Part shown: positions 47,754 to 56,300 of the stretch, piece after piece
How the letters are laid out: every line of letters begins with the position of its first letter
How positions within the stretch are numbered: the stretch's first letter is position 1
Assembly: GCA_027621295.1 (NCBI GenBank)
Contig: JAQCBR010000001.1
Span: 42,105 to 106,104 of the forward strand
Source of the DNA: Planctomycetota bacterium
GTDB taxonomy: Bacteria; Planctomycetota; UBA1135; UBA2386
Length of the DNA: 64,000 nt
Direction: 5' to 3'
Program-made: the position numbers and the translations under genes
The notes under the pieces: generated by a model
Seen by the model: only the letters and a program-made list of their open reading frames with translations
Told to the model about the DNA's origin: nothing
Databases searched by the model: none

Positions 47754-48688
47754 CGGGGTGTCTCCTCGAGGACCTCGCCGCTCAGTTCGCGGACCTTGCG
47801 GACGAAGATCTCGTGCAGCGAGACCTCCCGGAGATCGAAAGTACGGACCGTGACCCGGCCGACGAGGCGCGCGAGGATCGCCTGCGGGTCCACGCCCTCC
47901 GCAGGATGGATCTCGGCCTCCTTGCCCGCGTCGTTGATGCGAGTCGCCAGTCCTTCGCGGGTGAGTTCTCCGAACACTTCCGTCGCGGACCCGTCGTAGG
48001 CGAGGTGGATCCCTCCGCCAGCGCTCTGCTTGATCTGTTGGATCGGCCCGTCGAAGACCTTCTTCGAGCGGTGGATCATGAACACGAAGTCGCAGATCTC
48101 CTCGGCCTGCTTCATCACGTGCGTCGAGAAGATCACCGTCCGGCCCTCGCGCTTCATGTCGAGGATCGTCGAGCGCATGAGCTCCATGTTCACCGGATCG
48201 AGTCCGGAGAACGGCTCGTCGAGGATGACCAGCTCGGGGTTGTGGATGATCGTCCCGAGCAGCTGGACCTTCTGGCCCATGCCCTTCGACAGGGCCTGGC
48301 ACTTCACCTGGAGCCAGTCACCGAGGCCGTAGCGGACGAGCAGGTCGCGGGCGCGCTCGTTCGCCTCGCGGGTGGACATCCCCTTCAGCTTCCCGAAGTA
48401 GGCGACGATCTCCTGGACCCGCATCGACTTGTAGAGGCCCTTCTCCTCGGGGAGGTAGCCGAGGCGGTCCTTGACGACCTCTGGCCTGTCGTGCCCGAGC
48501 ACCCGGATCTGTCCGGCATCCGGATAGAAGATGCTCATCAGCATCCGGATCGTCGTCGTCTTGCCGGCGCCGTTCGGGCCGATGAATCCGTAGATCGATC
48601 CCGCCGGGATGCGGAGAGACAGGTCGTGGACCGCCGTGTGGTCACCGAATCGCTTGGTGACGTGGTCGAGTGTGGCCGCGTACGTCAT
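47750..48688 (-). CDS. ABC transporter ATP-binding protein (NatA-like)
   Basis: A 312-aa ATPase. Walker A is GPNGAGKTT, the signature loop is ALSKGMGQKVQLLG, Walker B is LVILDEPFSGLDP and the switch His is in IFSTHVMKQAEE. The C-terminal part is the regulatory domain common to DrrA/NatA-like ATPases. The ATG at 48688 gives the family N-terminus (MTYAATLDHVTKRFG); the longer ORF runs into non-coding sequence. It pairs with the permease downstream. Confidence 0.95.
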   Translation of the reverse strand: MTYAATLDHVTKRFGDHTAVHDLSLRIPAGSIYGFIGPNGAGKTTTIRMLMSIFYPDAGQIRVLGHDRPEVVKDRLGYLPEEKGLYKSMRVQEIVAYFGKLKGMSTREANERARDLLVRYGLGDWLQVKCQALSKGMGQKVQLLGTIIHNPELVILDEPFSGLDPVNMELMRSTILDMKREGRTVIFSTHVMKQAEEICDFVFMIHRSKKVFDGPIQQIKQSAGGGIHLAYDGSATEVFGELTREGLATRINDAGKEAEIHPAEGVDPQAILARLVGRVTVRTFDLREVSLHEIFVRKVRELSGEVLEETPR

Positions 48689-48939
48689 GGTGTTGGGGCG
48701 TCGGGTGGACGCAGCGGGCGGGAGAATGTCGCCCAGCCGCAGGGCGTGCCACCCAGAAGCCAGTCTCCGCGGGACGGCTCGTCGGCCGGGAGCATGCGGT
48801 CGCGTCGGGGTTTGCGGACGGGGCCGGGATTCCAGGGCGGCTCCGTGACACCGGTGCGGGGGCTGCTCTACACTTCGGGAACCGCGGGCAGCGCGGGCGT
48901 ATTCCGCGCGCTCCGACCTCCCGACCTGTTCCACAGCCC

Positions 48940-49524
48940 ATGGATTCTGCAGAGCTGGCGGTCATCGGACTGACCTGCAACCTGGTCGGCGTGTTCTTCC
49001 TCGCCAACTCGATCATCTTCCGCCGCACGCGGAGGGTCACCGAGGAGTTCTTCGGCGTGGGTGCGGGGAGCTTGGCCTCCGTCCGCGACTACTCGCTGAA
49101 CAAGATCCAGGTCGTCATCGGGTTCCTGTTCCTGAACACCGGGTTCCTGCTCCAGGGCTTCTCGGTGCTCGACGCGCTCCGCGAGCGTGTGACGACCGTG
49201 CTGGTCTGCCTCGGCATCGTGGCGTTCGCCGGGGTCGTCTACCTGGTCGGCGCGACCTACTCGCGCCGCACGTTCCGGAAGTACCTGCGTGACTTCTTCC
49301 ATCGGAACCCCTGGGACTTCCAGCAGAACATGGGGCTGACGCAGGAGATCGGCGTCTACCTCGGAATCCGGCACACCCCGGACATGACCGTCGAGGACTA
49401 CGTGCGGGCGGTGCGCCGCGCGCTGGAGCTCCCGGCCGAGACCGAGCGTCCTTCGCGGGTGACATCCCTCGGTGACCGCGGGCGCAGGCTCCGCGACGAC
49501 ATCCAGGCGCTGCCTGGCCGGTGA
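48940..49524 (+). CDS. Small membrane protein of unknown function
   Basis: A 194-aa protein with three hydrophobic helices (LAVIGLTCNLVGVFFLANSIIF, NKIQVVIGFLFLNTGFLLQGF, TVLVCLGIVAFAGVVYLVGATY) and a basic, soluble C-terminus (RRTFRKYLRDFFHRNPWDF). I do not recognise the family. It starts at the ATG at 48940; the upstream ORF extension lies in the divergent intergenic region. It is divergent to the ABC pair and is followed by comF after 57 bp. Confidence 0.7.
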   Translation: MDSAELAVIGLTCNLVGVFFLANSIIFRRTRRVTEEFFGVGAGSLASVRDYSLNKIQVVIGFLFLNTGFLLQGFSVLDALRERVTTVLVCLGIVAFAGVVYLVGATYSRRTFRKYLRDFFHRNPWDFQQNMGLTQEIGVYLGIRHTPDMTVEDYVRAVRRALELPAETERPSRVTSLGDRGRRLRDDIQALPGR

Positions 49525-49581
49525 CTTGGTTCGGCGCGCACGGGCGCGCATCGTTCTCGGCCCCCACGCCCACAGGGGGAT

Positions 49582-50316
49582 GTGGAACGGAGAACACGCG
49601 TCGCGCTGCGGCGATTCGGGCGGGAGCTGTGCCGTGCGGTCCTCGACGGGCTCGTCGAGCCGACATGTGCCGGGTGTGGCGCTCCCGCGCGAGGGCTGTG
49701 CGGGAGCTGCCGGGCCGGGCTCGTCCGCTTCGAACTCGGCGGGTGCCGGCGGTGCGGAGCGCCACTGGCGCCCGGGTCCTCGCGCTGCCTCGCCGATCAC
49801 CGCCCGCTCCGGGGGCTGGCGTTCCGCCGTGCTGCCCTCGCCTACGCGGGGACGGGCGGGGCGCTCGTGCGGCGCTTCAAGTTCGGCGATGACGGAGCGG
49901 CGGGACTCCTGCTGATCCGCGAGATCACTCGCCTCGGACGCGCGCAGCTGATCGGTTGGCCGCGACGGACGCTGGTCGTTCCGATTCCCGTTCACGCGCG
50001 GAAGCGCCGGGCCCGTGGCTTCGACCAGGCGGCGCGACTCGCGGACGGCCTGGCGGACGAACTGGCGTGGACCTGCGGCCGCGGTGTCATCGTCCGGGTC
50101 CGCGATACGAGGCCCCAGGGCGATCCCCGGACCACGTCACGAGAGGCGAACGTCGCCGGGGCGTTCCGCGTGGCCCGACGGCGCGTGGTGGTCGGGAGCC
50201 ACGTGGTCCTCGTCGACGACGTGACCACGTCCGGCGCGACGGCCCGCGAGTGTGCGCGGGTCCTGCGGGATGCGGGAGCGAGAAGGGTCGGCGTCCTGAC
50301 CGCGGCTTCAGGCTGA
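49582..50316 (+). CDS. comF: ComF-family phosphoribosyltransferase-like protein
   Basis: A 244-aa protein with an N-terminal zinc ribbon (CAGCGAPARGLCGSC and CRRCGAPL) and a phosphoribosyltransferase fold with VVLVDDVTTSGATARE. ComF is needed for DNA uptake in some bacteria and is widespread elsewhere with unclear function. The GTG start follows an AGGGGGA ribosome site. The gene stands between two unrelated genes. Confidence 0.9.
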   Translation: MERRTRVALRRFGRELCRAVLDGLVEPTCAGCGAPARGLCGSCRAGLVRFELGGCRRCGAPLAPGSSRCLADHRPLRGLAFRRAALAYAGTGGALVRRFKFGDDGAAGLLLIREITRLGRAQLIGWPRRTLVVPIPVHARKRRARGFDQAARLADGLADELAWTCGRGVIVRVRDTRPQGDPRTTSREANVAGAFRVARRRVVVGSHVVLVDDVTTSGATARECARVLRDAGARRVGVLTAASG

Positions 50317-50342
50317 CAGGTGCGCCGGCGGGCTCGTCCGGA

Positions 50343-50348
50343 TAGGAC
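50343..50348 (+). promoter_or_regulatory. Candidate -10 element (TAGGAC), leaderless start
   Basis: TAGGAC lies 8 nt before the ATG at 50357. Confidence 0.4.
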
Positions 50349-50356
50349 ATCCGGCC

Positions 50357-51118
50357 ATGAGTCCGGTTGCCGCACAGGTGGAAGCCGCGGCCCGTCGTCT
50401 ACGGGGAGTCCTGGTCGAGACGCCGCTGATCGGCGGCGTCATCCTGCCCGGCTTCGACGTGACGCCGGGCCTGCGCGTGCAGGTCGAGGTCGTCCAGCAT
50501 GGCGGCTCCCTGTGGTTCCGCGGGACGATGCACGCGCTGTCGCGTGCGTTCGGGTCGCCCCGAGAGGTCGTCGCGACGGGCTCGCCCGCGGCGCTCGCTG
50601 CCGCGTGTCTCGCGGCGCATCTGCAGCGGACTCCGGTGACGGCGATCGTCGAGGGGCCTCGTCGTGTCGAAGCCGAGACCCGCCTGCTGGCGTTCGGTGC
50701 GAACGCGGTCGAGTGGCGTGCCGACGCCGCTGCCGTTCGGGATCGAGCCGAGGAACTGCGGCGCGAGAGAGGTGCGTTGGTTCTGCCGGGACCCGGCGAC
50801 CCCGACTTCGATCTCGGCGTGGCGACGCTCGGTCTCGAGCTCGCGAACAACCTGGGTGCGGACGCGGATCTGGTCGTGGTCGGACCGGCGGCGCTCGCGC
50901 CTGCTGTCGGTGTCGGCCTCGCGGCTGGCGGGAGAGAGATCCCCGTCGAGGGCGTGGACGCCGTCGATCCCTCGGAGCTCGACTCGGTCGGCCGTGCCGA
51001 TCTCGCCGAGTCGGTGGCCTCCGGGCTTCGGATCGTGCCGGGGCCGGCGTCACTCGCGGCGCTGGTCCGGGGTCTCACCGCACGTGCGGTGGCCCCGTGC
51101 GTGGTGCTCGGCGACTAG
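50357..51118 (+). CDS. PLP fold-type II (threonine dehydratase-like) protein lacking the catalytic lysine
   Basis: A 253-aa protein that aligns along its length with the N-terminal part of threonine dehydratases. The segment that should read GSFKxRGA is GSLWFRGT: Trp53 replaces the PLP lysine. The SxGNH loop reads TGSPAAL, and the glycine-rich phosphate loop (GGGG) reads VGPAALAPAVGV. So neither PLP attachment nor substrate cleavage is expected. It is shorter than the roughly 320-400 aa of real enzymes. Its role is unknown; it may be a regulatory relic. The gene has its own -10-like hexamer. Confidence 0.7.
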   Translation: MSPVAAQVEAAARRLRGVLVETPLIGGVILPGFDVTPGLRVQVEVVQHGGSLWFRGTMHALSRAFGSPREVVATGSPAALAAACLAAHLQRTPVTAIVEGPRRVEAETRLLAFGANAVEWRADAAAVRDRAEELRRERGALVLPGPGDPDFDLGVATLGLELANNLGADADLVVVGPAALAPAVGVGLAAGGREIPVEGVDAVDPSELDSVGRADLAESVASGLRIVPGPASLAALVRGLTARAVAPCVVLGD

Positions 51119-51146
51119 GCGGTCCCAGCCTGCCGCCGAGGCGCCG

Positions 51147-51722
51147 TCAGCAGCGGAGCGCGAGTTCGAACTCCTGGATCTGCGCGACCGCGTCCCGGAC
51201 GTGGCGCGCATAGCGGTGTGGCTCGACGTAGAACGTGCCGTCCCTGCCGCCATCGCCCGTCGCGACCAGGATCGTGCCGACGCCGGCGCGCTGTCCGGCC
51301 AGGATGTCCGTGGTCCGGTGGCCGATCTTCCAGCAGCGGGCGAGGTTCAGGTCGAACTCCTGCTGCGCGATCTTGAACAGACCCGGCGCGGGTTTCCGGA
51401 ACACCGACTCCTTGCGGAAACGCGCCTTGCCCTTCGGGTGGTAGGGGCAGCTGTAGATCTTCCGGATCGTCACCCCGAGCAGCTCGCACTCGGCGAGGAA
51501 CCGCTCGCAGAACTTCTTGAAGTCCCTCTCGCGCATCCGGCCCATCGCGATGTCCTCGCGAGCCGTGGCGATGAAGATCGAGAAGATCCTCGGGTCGACG
51601 TGGGTCAGTGCATCCTTGGCCCCGGGGAGCCACGGCACCTCGCCGTTGTCATCGAGTTGGGCGCGCTCGACGAGAACGCCGTCGAGTTCGAAGAACACTG
51701 CCTGCTTGTCGGGAATCCGCAT
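51147..51722 (-). CDS. Degenerate HAD phosphatase related to GmhB
   Basis: A 191-aa protein with the overall GmhB/HisB-N outline. The nucleophile loop DxDGT reads FFELDGVLV, with Glu12 in place of the Asp nucleophile and Asp14 kept. The zinc site keeps CPYHP but loses the second Cys pair (SVFRKPAPG), and the metal GD motif is GHRTTDILAG. Catalysis is therefore doubtful. It is the second GmhB-like gene in the window; the one at 33025 is intact. An AAGGA ribosome site 7 nt before the ATG at 51722 sets the start. The neighbours give no clear role. Confidence 0.72.
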   Translation of the reverse strand: MRIPDKQAVFFELDGVLVERAQLDDNGEVPWLPGAKDALTHVDPRIFSIFIATAREDIAMGRMRERDFKKFCERFLAECELLGVTIRKIYSCPYHPKGKARFRKESVFRKPAPGLFKIAQQEFDLNLARCWKIGHRTTDILAGQRAGVGTILVATGDGGRDGTFYVEPHRYARHVRDAVAQIQEFELALRC

Positions 51723-51836
51723 CGTCACGTCCTTGGTTTTGACGTGCCGGTGTCATCGGGCGTTCGTGCCGATCCCTTGACGACTTGGCAGAGAATTCCC
51801 GGAGATCCGGCCTCCTCGGATACGTCTGGCGTCCGG

Positions 51837-52637
51837 TCAGCGCTCGAGGAAGCCGGTGACCGCTTCGAACACCGAGGCGTCCTCGAGCAGCAGGGAGTGG
51901 CCGGCTCGGGCGAACGATCGGAACGTTCCCCGGGGCAGCACCTTGGCCGTCTGCTCGACGTCCTCGACGTCGGTCAGGGTGTCCTCGGCCCCGGCGAGGC
52001 AGAGGGTGGGTGCTCCGACCGCGCGCGCCCAGGGCACGCCGTCGAAGTCCTGGAGAGCTCGGGCCTGCGCGACCATCAGTGCCCGGCGGGCGTCATCCGG
52101 ACGCGTCGCGCGGGCGATGTCATCGACGACCGCGGGCCGTTCTTCGATGAACGTTCGGCCGAACAGGAACGGGACCACCGCGTCGGCGAACCGGTCCGCC
52201 GGAAGGCCGCCCGCCACCGCCTCGAAGAACCGGTAGACGCGTTTCGCCCGCTCGTGGACGACCGCGGCGGACGCGAGCAGGACGACCCGGCGCACGCGTT
52301 CCGGGTGGCGTGCGGCGGCCACGAGCGCGACCTTGCCGCCGAGCGACGTGCCGATCAGATCGAGAGACTCGATGCCAGCTGCGTCGGCCACGGCGAAGAC
52401 GTCGTCCGCAGCGTCCTCGAAGCGGAACGCTCCCTCGAGTGGGGAAGACGGGGTCACGCCGACGGGGTCGTAGGTGAGCGCGTGGACGCCTCCGCGCGCG
52501 AAGCGTCGGGGCAGCGTGCCGAACAGGCGCGAGCCGCTGCCGAGCCCCGGCAGCAGTGCCACGGCACGTCCCTCGCCGATCGATTGGTAGTGGAGCGTTC
52601 GCGCCCCTCGCGTCGCGATTCCCGGGCTCGGGATCAT
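51837..52637 (-). CDS. Alpha/beta hydrolase
   Basis: A 266-aa hydrolase of the BioH/dienelactone style. The nucleophile elbow is GTSLGGK, the acid Asp lies in LAGAEDTLT and the His is in ARAGHSLLL. No signal peptide is present, so it acts in the cytoplasm. It overlaps the peptidase gene upstream (ATGA) and shares its operon with two M28 peptidases. The substrate is unknown; an ester or lactone is likely. Confidence 0.88.
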   Translation of the reverse strand: MIPSPGIATRGARTLHYQSIGEGRAVALLPGLGSGSRLFGTLPRRFARGGVHALTYDPVGVTPSSPLEGAFRFEDAADDVFAVADAAGIESLDLIGTSLGGKVALVAAARHPERVRRVVLLASAAVVHERAKRVYRFFEAVAGGLPADRFADAVVPFLFGRTFIEERPAVVDDIARATRPDDARRALMVAQARALQDFDGVPWARAVGAPTLCLAGAEDTLTDVEDVEQTAKVLPRGTFRSFARAGHSLLLEDASVFEAVTGFLER

Positions 52638-53641
52638 CGCCGCTCCTCCGTGGGCTCAGGGAAGTAGGCCGCCTCGATGCGGGGCAGTGCGGTCAACACG
52701 ACCTCGCCGACGATCTGCAGGCTCTCCGGGGCGATGTGCTCGAGCTTGTCCTCGGGCGTGTGCCACTGGGGGTTGTCGTAGATGTCGATCAGGTCGATCG
52801 CGGGGATGCCGAGCTCCAGGAAGGCCATGTGGTCGTCACTGACCTTCAGTCGGTTCCGGAAGAACACCGCGCTGTGGCCGCGGGAGGCAGCACTCTCGGC
52901 GATGATCCGATGGAGCCCTCGGTCGGACATCGACTCGTCGTCGATCGACAGGTCCCTCGCGCCCACCATGTCGAGCAGGACCATCGCGCGGATCGGTGGC
53001 TCGCCTTCGTCAGCCTGTAGGGCCGCTCGGTATCGGCGGGCGTAGCGCCGCGACCCGAACAGGGCGCGCGTCAGGTCCCAGGTGAACGGCACGCTCTCCT
53101 CACCGTCGAAGAACACTACGTCGACGCTGGCGAGGGGCGGGTGTTCGACCCAGTGTCGCGCGAGAGCGAGCAGGAGCCCGACTCCGCTCGCCGAGTCGTT
53201 GGCACCGACGAACGCGAAGTTGTGCGCCGGATCGTCGTGGCCCTCGGTGATCTTCGTGTCGTGGTGTGCGCCGAGCACGATCCGGTCGGGGATGGCCCCA
53301 GGGATCCGGGCGGAGACGTTCTCGAACGTCAGTCCCTCACTCTCCTCGCTCCAGCGATCGCGGACGACCTCGAGGCCGAGTGCAGCGAGCTCGGCGGCGA
53401 TGTAGTCGACAGCACGGTTCCAGCCGTCGGTTCCCGCGTGGCGGGCGCCGAAGCCGACGAGCGTCTCCACGTGGGAGAACGCACGGCTCCCGAGGTCCTT
53501 CGGCAATGGGGCCGTCGGCAGCGCCGAATCGACGTGCGCTGGGGTGGAGGGCGGTGGTTCCGGGCTGCACGCTCCGCACGCGGCGGCCACCAGCGCGAGG
53601 CCTGCTCCGAGGCCGGTGCGGGCGACGTGACGGCGGCGCAT
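52634..53641 (-). CDS. M28-family zinc peptidase/glutaminyl cyclase-like lipoprotein
   Basis: A 335-aa exported enzyme with a lipobox signal (GLALVAAACGAC). The zinc ligands of the M28 fold are visible: GAHHDTK, GANDSASGVG, FFDGEES, SDDHMAF and WHTPEDKLE. The order and spacing fit either an aminopeptidase or glutaminyl-peptide cyclotransferase. It is cotranscribed with its paralogue upstream (TGATG overlap) and a hydrolase downstream (ATGA). The ATG at 53641 is chosen for the signal peptide. Confidence 0.85.
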   Translation of the reverse strand: MRRRHVARTGLGAGLALVAAACGACSPEPPPSTPAHVDSALPTAPLPKDLGSRAFSHVETLVGFGARHAGTDGWNRAVDYIAAELAALGLEVVRDRWSEESEGLTFENVSARIPGAIPDRIVLGAHHDTKITEGHDDPAHNFAFVGANDSASGVGLLLALARHWVEHPPLASVDVVFFDGEESVPFTWDLTRALFGSRRYARRYRAALQADEGEPPIRAMVLLDMVGARDLSIDDESMSDRGLHRIIAESAASRGHSAVFFRNRLKVSDDHMAFLELGIPAIDLIDIYDNPQWHTPEDKLEHIAPESLQIVGEVVLTALPRIEAAYFPEPTEERR

Positions 53642-54618
53642 CAGCGGTAGAACTCGGCCTCGATGCGGGGCAGGGCCCGGAACACCAGGTTGCCGACGAA
53701 GTCGAGTGAGTCCTTCGAGACCTTGTCGAGCGTGTCGTCCGCGGTGTGCCACCAGGGCGTGTAGCGCTTGCCGTCCTCGGGCGTGTTCGGCCCGTGCTGG
53801 ACCGGTGCGCGGTACTGGAAGTCGATCAGGTCGATCACGCGGACGGACTTGCGCTTGAACGGGATGTGGTCGTCCTTCATCGGCGACTCGTAGCGGTAGA
53901 GGACGCCGCTCTTGCCCATCTCGCTCGCCGTGTCCTTGAAGATCTCCAGGAGCTTCGGGTTCGACTCGAGGTCACGGTCGATCTTCAGGTTGACGTCGCC
54001 GAGGAGGTCGAGGAGGACGAACGCGCGGAGTCTCTTCGATAGACCCTCGGGGAACAGCGCCGTGTCGGCGTGCATGGTCTCGACCCAGTGCGTCGAGCCC
54101 ATCAGCGCCTTCTCGTCGTTCCACTCCCATTCCAGCGACTCTTCGCCGTCGAACCAGAGCAGCCACACGTTGGGTGCGATCGGCTTCTGCGTGTGGATCG
54201 CGCGAGCGAGCTCGATCAGCACCCCGCAGGACGCGGCTGCGTCGAGGGCGCCCACGAACTCGAAGTCCTGCTCGCCGGGGTGGGTGATCTTGGAGTCGTA
54301 GTGTGCGCCGATCGCGAGGATCGGGCCGGTCGGGTCGGAGCCCGGGATCTCGACCCAGAGGTTCTCGAACCGTTCGCCGAACTTCTCGAACGGCTGGCGC
54401 TTCAGCTGCAGCGATGGGTCGATCGCCGCGAGCTGGGCTTCGATGTAGGCGGCGGCCTTCTTCAGGTTCTCGGATCCCGGTGGGCGCGGGCCGAGACTGC
54501 AGATCTGGGCGGTGTGGTCGTAGGCGCGAGCACCGCTGACGGGACCGTGGCTCGCGCCGCAGCCCGAGAGCACCGCCAGGCAGCCTGTGAGGAGGATTGG
54601 AACCAGGATGCGAGCCAT
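53641..54618 (-). CDS. M28-family zinc peptidase/glutaminyl cyclase-like lipoprotein, paralogue
   Basis: A 325-aa exported paralogue of the next gene. The lipobox is LLTGCLAVLSGC. Zinc-site segments are GAHYDSK, GALDAAASCGV, WFDGEES, KDDHIPF and WWHTADDTLDK. The PRPPGSENLKKAAAYIEAQL segment resembles glutaminyl-peptide cyclotransferases. TACCCT lies 8 nt before the ATG, suggesting a leaderless transcript. The two genes look like a tandem duplication that has diverged. Confidence 0.85.
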   Translation of the reverse strand: MARILVPILLTGCLAVLSGCGASHGPVSGARAYDHTAQICSLGPRPPGSENLKKAAAYIEAQLAAIDPSLQLKRQPFEKFGERFENLWVEIPGSDPTGPILAIGAHYDSKITHPGEQDFEFVGALDAAASCGVLIELARAIHTQKPIAPNVWLLWFDGEESLEWEWNDEKALMGSTHWVETMHADTALFPEGLSKRLRAFVLLDLLGDVNLKIDRDLESNPKLLEIFKDTASEMGKSGVLYRYESPMKDDHIPFKRKSVRVIDLIDFQYRAPVQHGPNTPEDGKRYTPWWHTADDTLDKVSKDSLDFVGNLVFRALPRIEAEFYR

Positions 54619-54626
54619 CTGGGGGG

Positions 54627-54632
54627 AGGGTA
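54627..54632 (-). promoter_or_regulatory. Candidate -10 element (TACCCT), leaderless start
   Basis: TACCCT lies 8 nt before the ATG at 54618, with a C-run in between. Confidence 0.4.
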
Positions 54633-54664
54633 GGCGCTCGCTCGACCGGAGGAAAGCGGGCGAA

Positions 54665-54691
54665 GCGCAACGGCCGCGACGGCCGTTGCGC
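54665..54691. other. Strong 12-bp hairpin with a 3-nt loop between divergent genes
   Basis: GCGCAACGGCCG-CGA-CGGCCGTTGCGC is a perfect dyad. It lies between divergent genes, so it is not a terminator for either. It may be an operator or part of a short transcript. Confidence 0.55.
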
Positions 54692-54747
54692 GAGCGCTCC
54701 GCGCTTTACCGCAGCGGTCTCCGGCCCGAGGATCGGGGCTCCGGCCG

Positions 54748-55449
54748 ATGATTCCGCTCTACGACGACCTCGGGCGACGTGGCTTCACGCCGATCGTGTT
54801 TGGGCTCGCCGCCTTCTGGCTCGCGGTGCTGGCCGCCGTGCACCTGCTGCCGAGCCCGATCTGGGGAGATGTGGCGGATCTGCTGACGGTCGGTGGGCCT
54901 GCCTTCCGGACGGGCAGTGATGCGCTGCTGGACGGGCATGGCGACGGGGCGGCCAAGGCACTGTTCGCGGTCGTGGCACCCGGCCTCTTCCACGGGCTCT
55001 GTGTGGGGGGGCTCGTGCCGACGCTGTGTGGATGCGCGGCCGCGATCGCGTTCGGGGGGAGGATCGAGTCGGAATTGGGCAGCGGTCGCTTCGCGCTCCT
55101 GCTCTTCGCGGCTTCGATCGCGGCTTCGATCGGGTCCAGCCTCGGGGACGACTCGGGGCTTGCGGGACCGGGGCCGATGCTCGTCGGGCTCGCCACTGCA
55201 TTCCTGGTGGCTCATCCGCGGGCGCGTATCGTCGTGCTCGTGCCCGTCGTCGTCGTTCCGGTGCGCGCGACGCTCCCCGCGAACTTCCTCGCGGTCGTGC
55301 TGCTGGCCCTGCAGTTCGGGCCGGTCGCGCGCTTCCTCCAGCCCTTCGCAGTCGCGATCCCAGGGCCGCGCGCGTTCCTCGCGGCAGGTCTCGTCGGCGT
55401 TCTCGCCGGCCTCCGGATGCGCTGGCGCAGCGCGGAGGGGCGCCGATGA
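54748..55449 (+). CDS. Rhomboid-family membrane protein lacking catalytic residues
   Basis: A 233-aa membrane protein. The N-terminus MIPLYDDLGRRGFTPIVFGL is the standard bacterial rhomboid opening, and the loop before the last helices (AGPGPMLVGLATAFLVAHPRAR) aligns with GASGAISGVLGAYLVLFPRAR-type rhomboid cores. The catalytic Ser is replaced by Pro, and the C-terminal His that completes the dyad is absent. It is therefore a rhomboid pseudoprotease. It overlaps the PAP2 gene by ATGA. Confidence 0.7.
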   Translation: MIPLYDDLGRRGFTPIVFGLAAFWLAVLAAVHLLPSPIWGDVADLLTVGGPAFRTGSDALLDGHGDGAAKALFAVVAPGLFHGLCVGGLVPTLCGCAAAIAFGGRIESELGSGRFALLLFAASIAASIGSSLGDDSGLAGPGPMLVGLATAFLVAHPRARIVVLVPVVVVPVRATLPANFLAVVLLALQFGPVARFLQPFAVAIPGPRAFLAAGLVGVLAGLRMRWRSAEGRR

Positions 55450-56300
55450 GCGGCGCCACTGCACCGGTCTCGGTCCACGACCGGGTGTTCGGGTTCTACC
55501 TCGTGACCTCCACGGCGGCGGCCTGGTTCGGTGGCTGGCCCGATGGACCCGGACGCGGGGACCCGGTCCTCTTCACCGGGATCCAGGCGGTGTTCCTGCT
55601 GCTGTGGGCCGCCGTGCGGCGCGCGCCGATCGGCACCCCGCGCGGGAACGCCGTGCGGGCGGCCTTCAGCATCGTCGCGATCCCATCGGTGTTCACTGCG
55701 CTCGCGCTGGTCCTGCCAGGCGTGCATCCGGAGCCGTTCGAGTTCACCTGGATCGCGTTCGATCGCTGGCTGTGCGGGGCGGACCCGACCGTTGCGATGC
55801 AGGCGCTGTACTGGGGGCCGTTCATCGATCTCCTCCAGCTCGCCTACGCAGCGTTCTATCTGGTGCCGGTCGTGGCCGTGGTCCTCGCGGGACGAGCCGC
55901 CGGTCGCTCGGGCTTCGCGGACGGCCTCGACCTGGTCGTCTCGGGGTTCCTGTTCAGCTACCTCGGCTATCTGATCTGGCCGACGATCGGGCCCGAGACC
56001 TATCTGCCGCACGACCTGCCGATCGAGGGGCCGCTGTGCGCGGCGAGCGTCCACGCGGCGATCGTCGAAGCCGAGATCCACCGGTGGAACTGCTTCCCGA
56101 GCGGTCACACGATGCTCGGCGTCGTGTCACTCGCGGTGGTCGTCAAGCACGCGCCGCGGCAGGCGATGGCCTTCGCGGTGCCGGTCGGGCTCCTGGTCGC
56201 CGCGACGCTGGTGCTCCGCTACCACTACGTGGCGGACGTCCTCGCAGGTCTGCTCGGCGTGCCTCTGACGGTGCTGCTCGTCCGCCGGATCAGGGGCTGA
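55446..56300 (+). CDS. PAP2-family phosphatase/phosphotransferase (Aur1-like)
   Basis: A 284-aa integral membrane protein with about six helices. The catalytic segments are CFPSGHTMLG and LRYHYVADVLAG, which give the two active histidines. The layout resembles inositol-phosphotransferase (Aur1/Ipt1)-type PAP2 members. It would remove or transfer a phosphate on a lipid at the membrane. It is translated with the rhomboid-like gene through an ATGA overlap and overlaps the convergent radical SAM gene by 11 bp. Confidence 0.85.
   Translation: MSGATAPVSVHDRVFGFYLVTSTAAAWFGGWPDGPGRGDPVLFTGIQAVFLLLWAAVRRAPIGTPRGNAVRAAFSIVAIPSVFTALALVLPGVHPEPFEFTWIAFDRWLCGADPTVAMQALYWGPFIDLLQLAYAAFYLVPVVAVVLAGRAAGRSGFADGLDLVVSGFLFSYLGYLIWPTIGPETYLPHDLPIEGPLCAASVHAAIVEAEIHRWNCFPSGHTMLGVVSLAVVVKHAPRQAMAFAVPVGLLVAATLVLRYHYVADVLAGLLGVPLTVLLVRRIRG

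Noticed and set aside
50664-52667. 667-aa plus-strand ORF
   Set aside because: It overlaps the PLP-like gene in another frame and runs antisense to two recognised genes.
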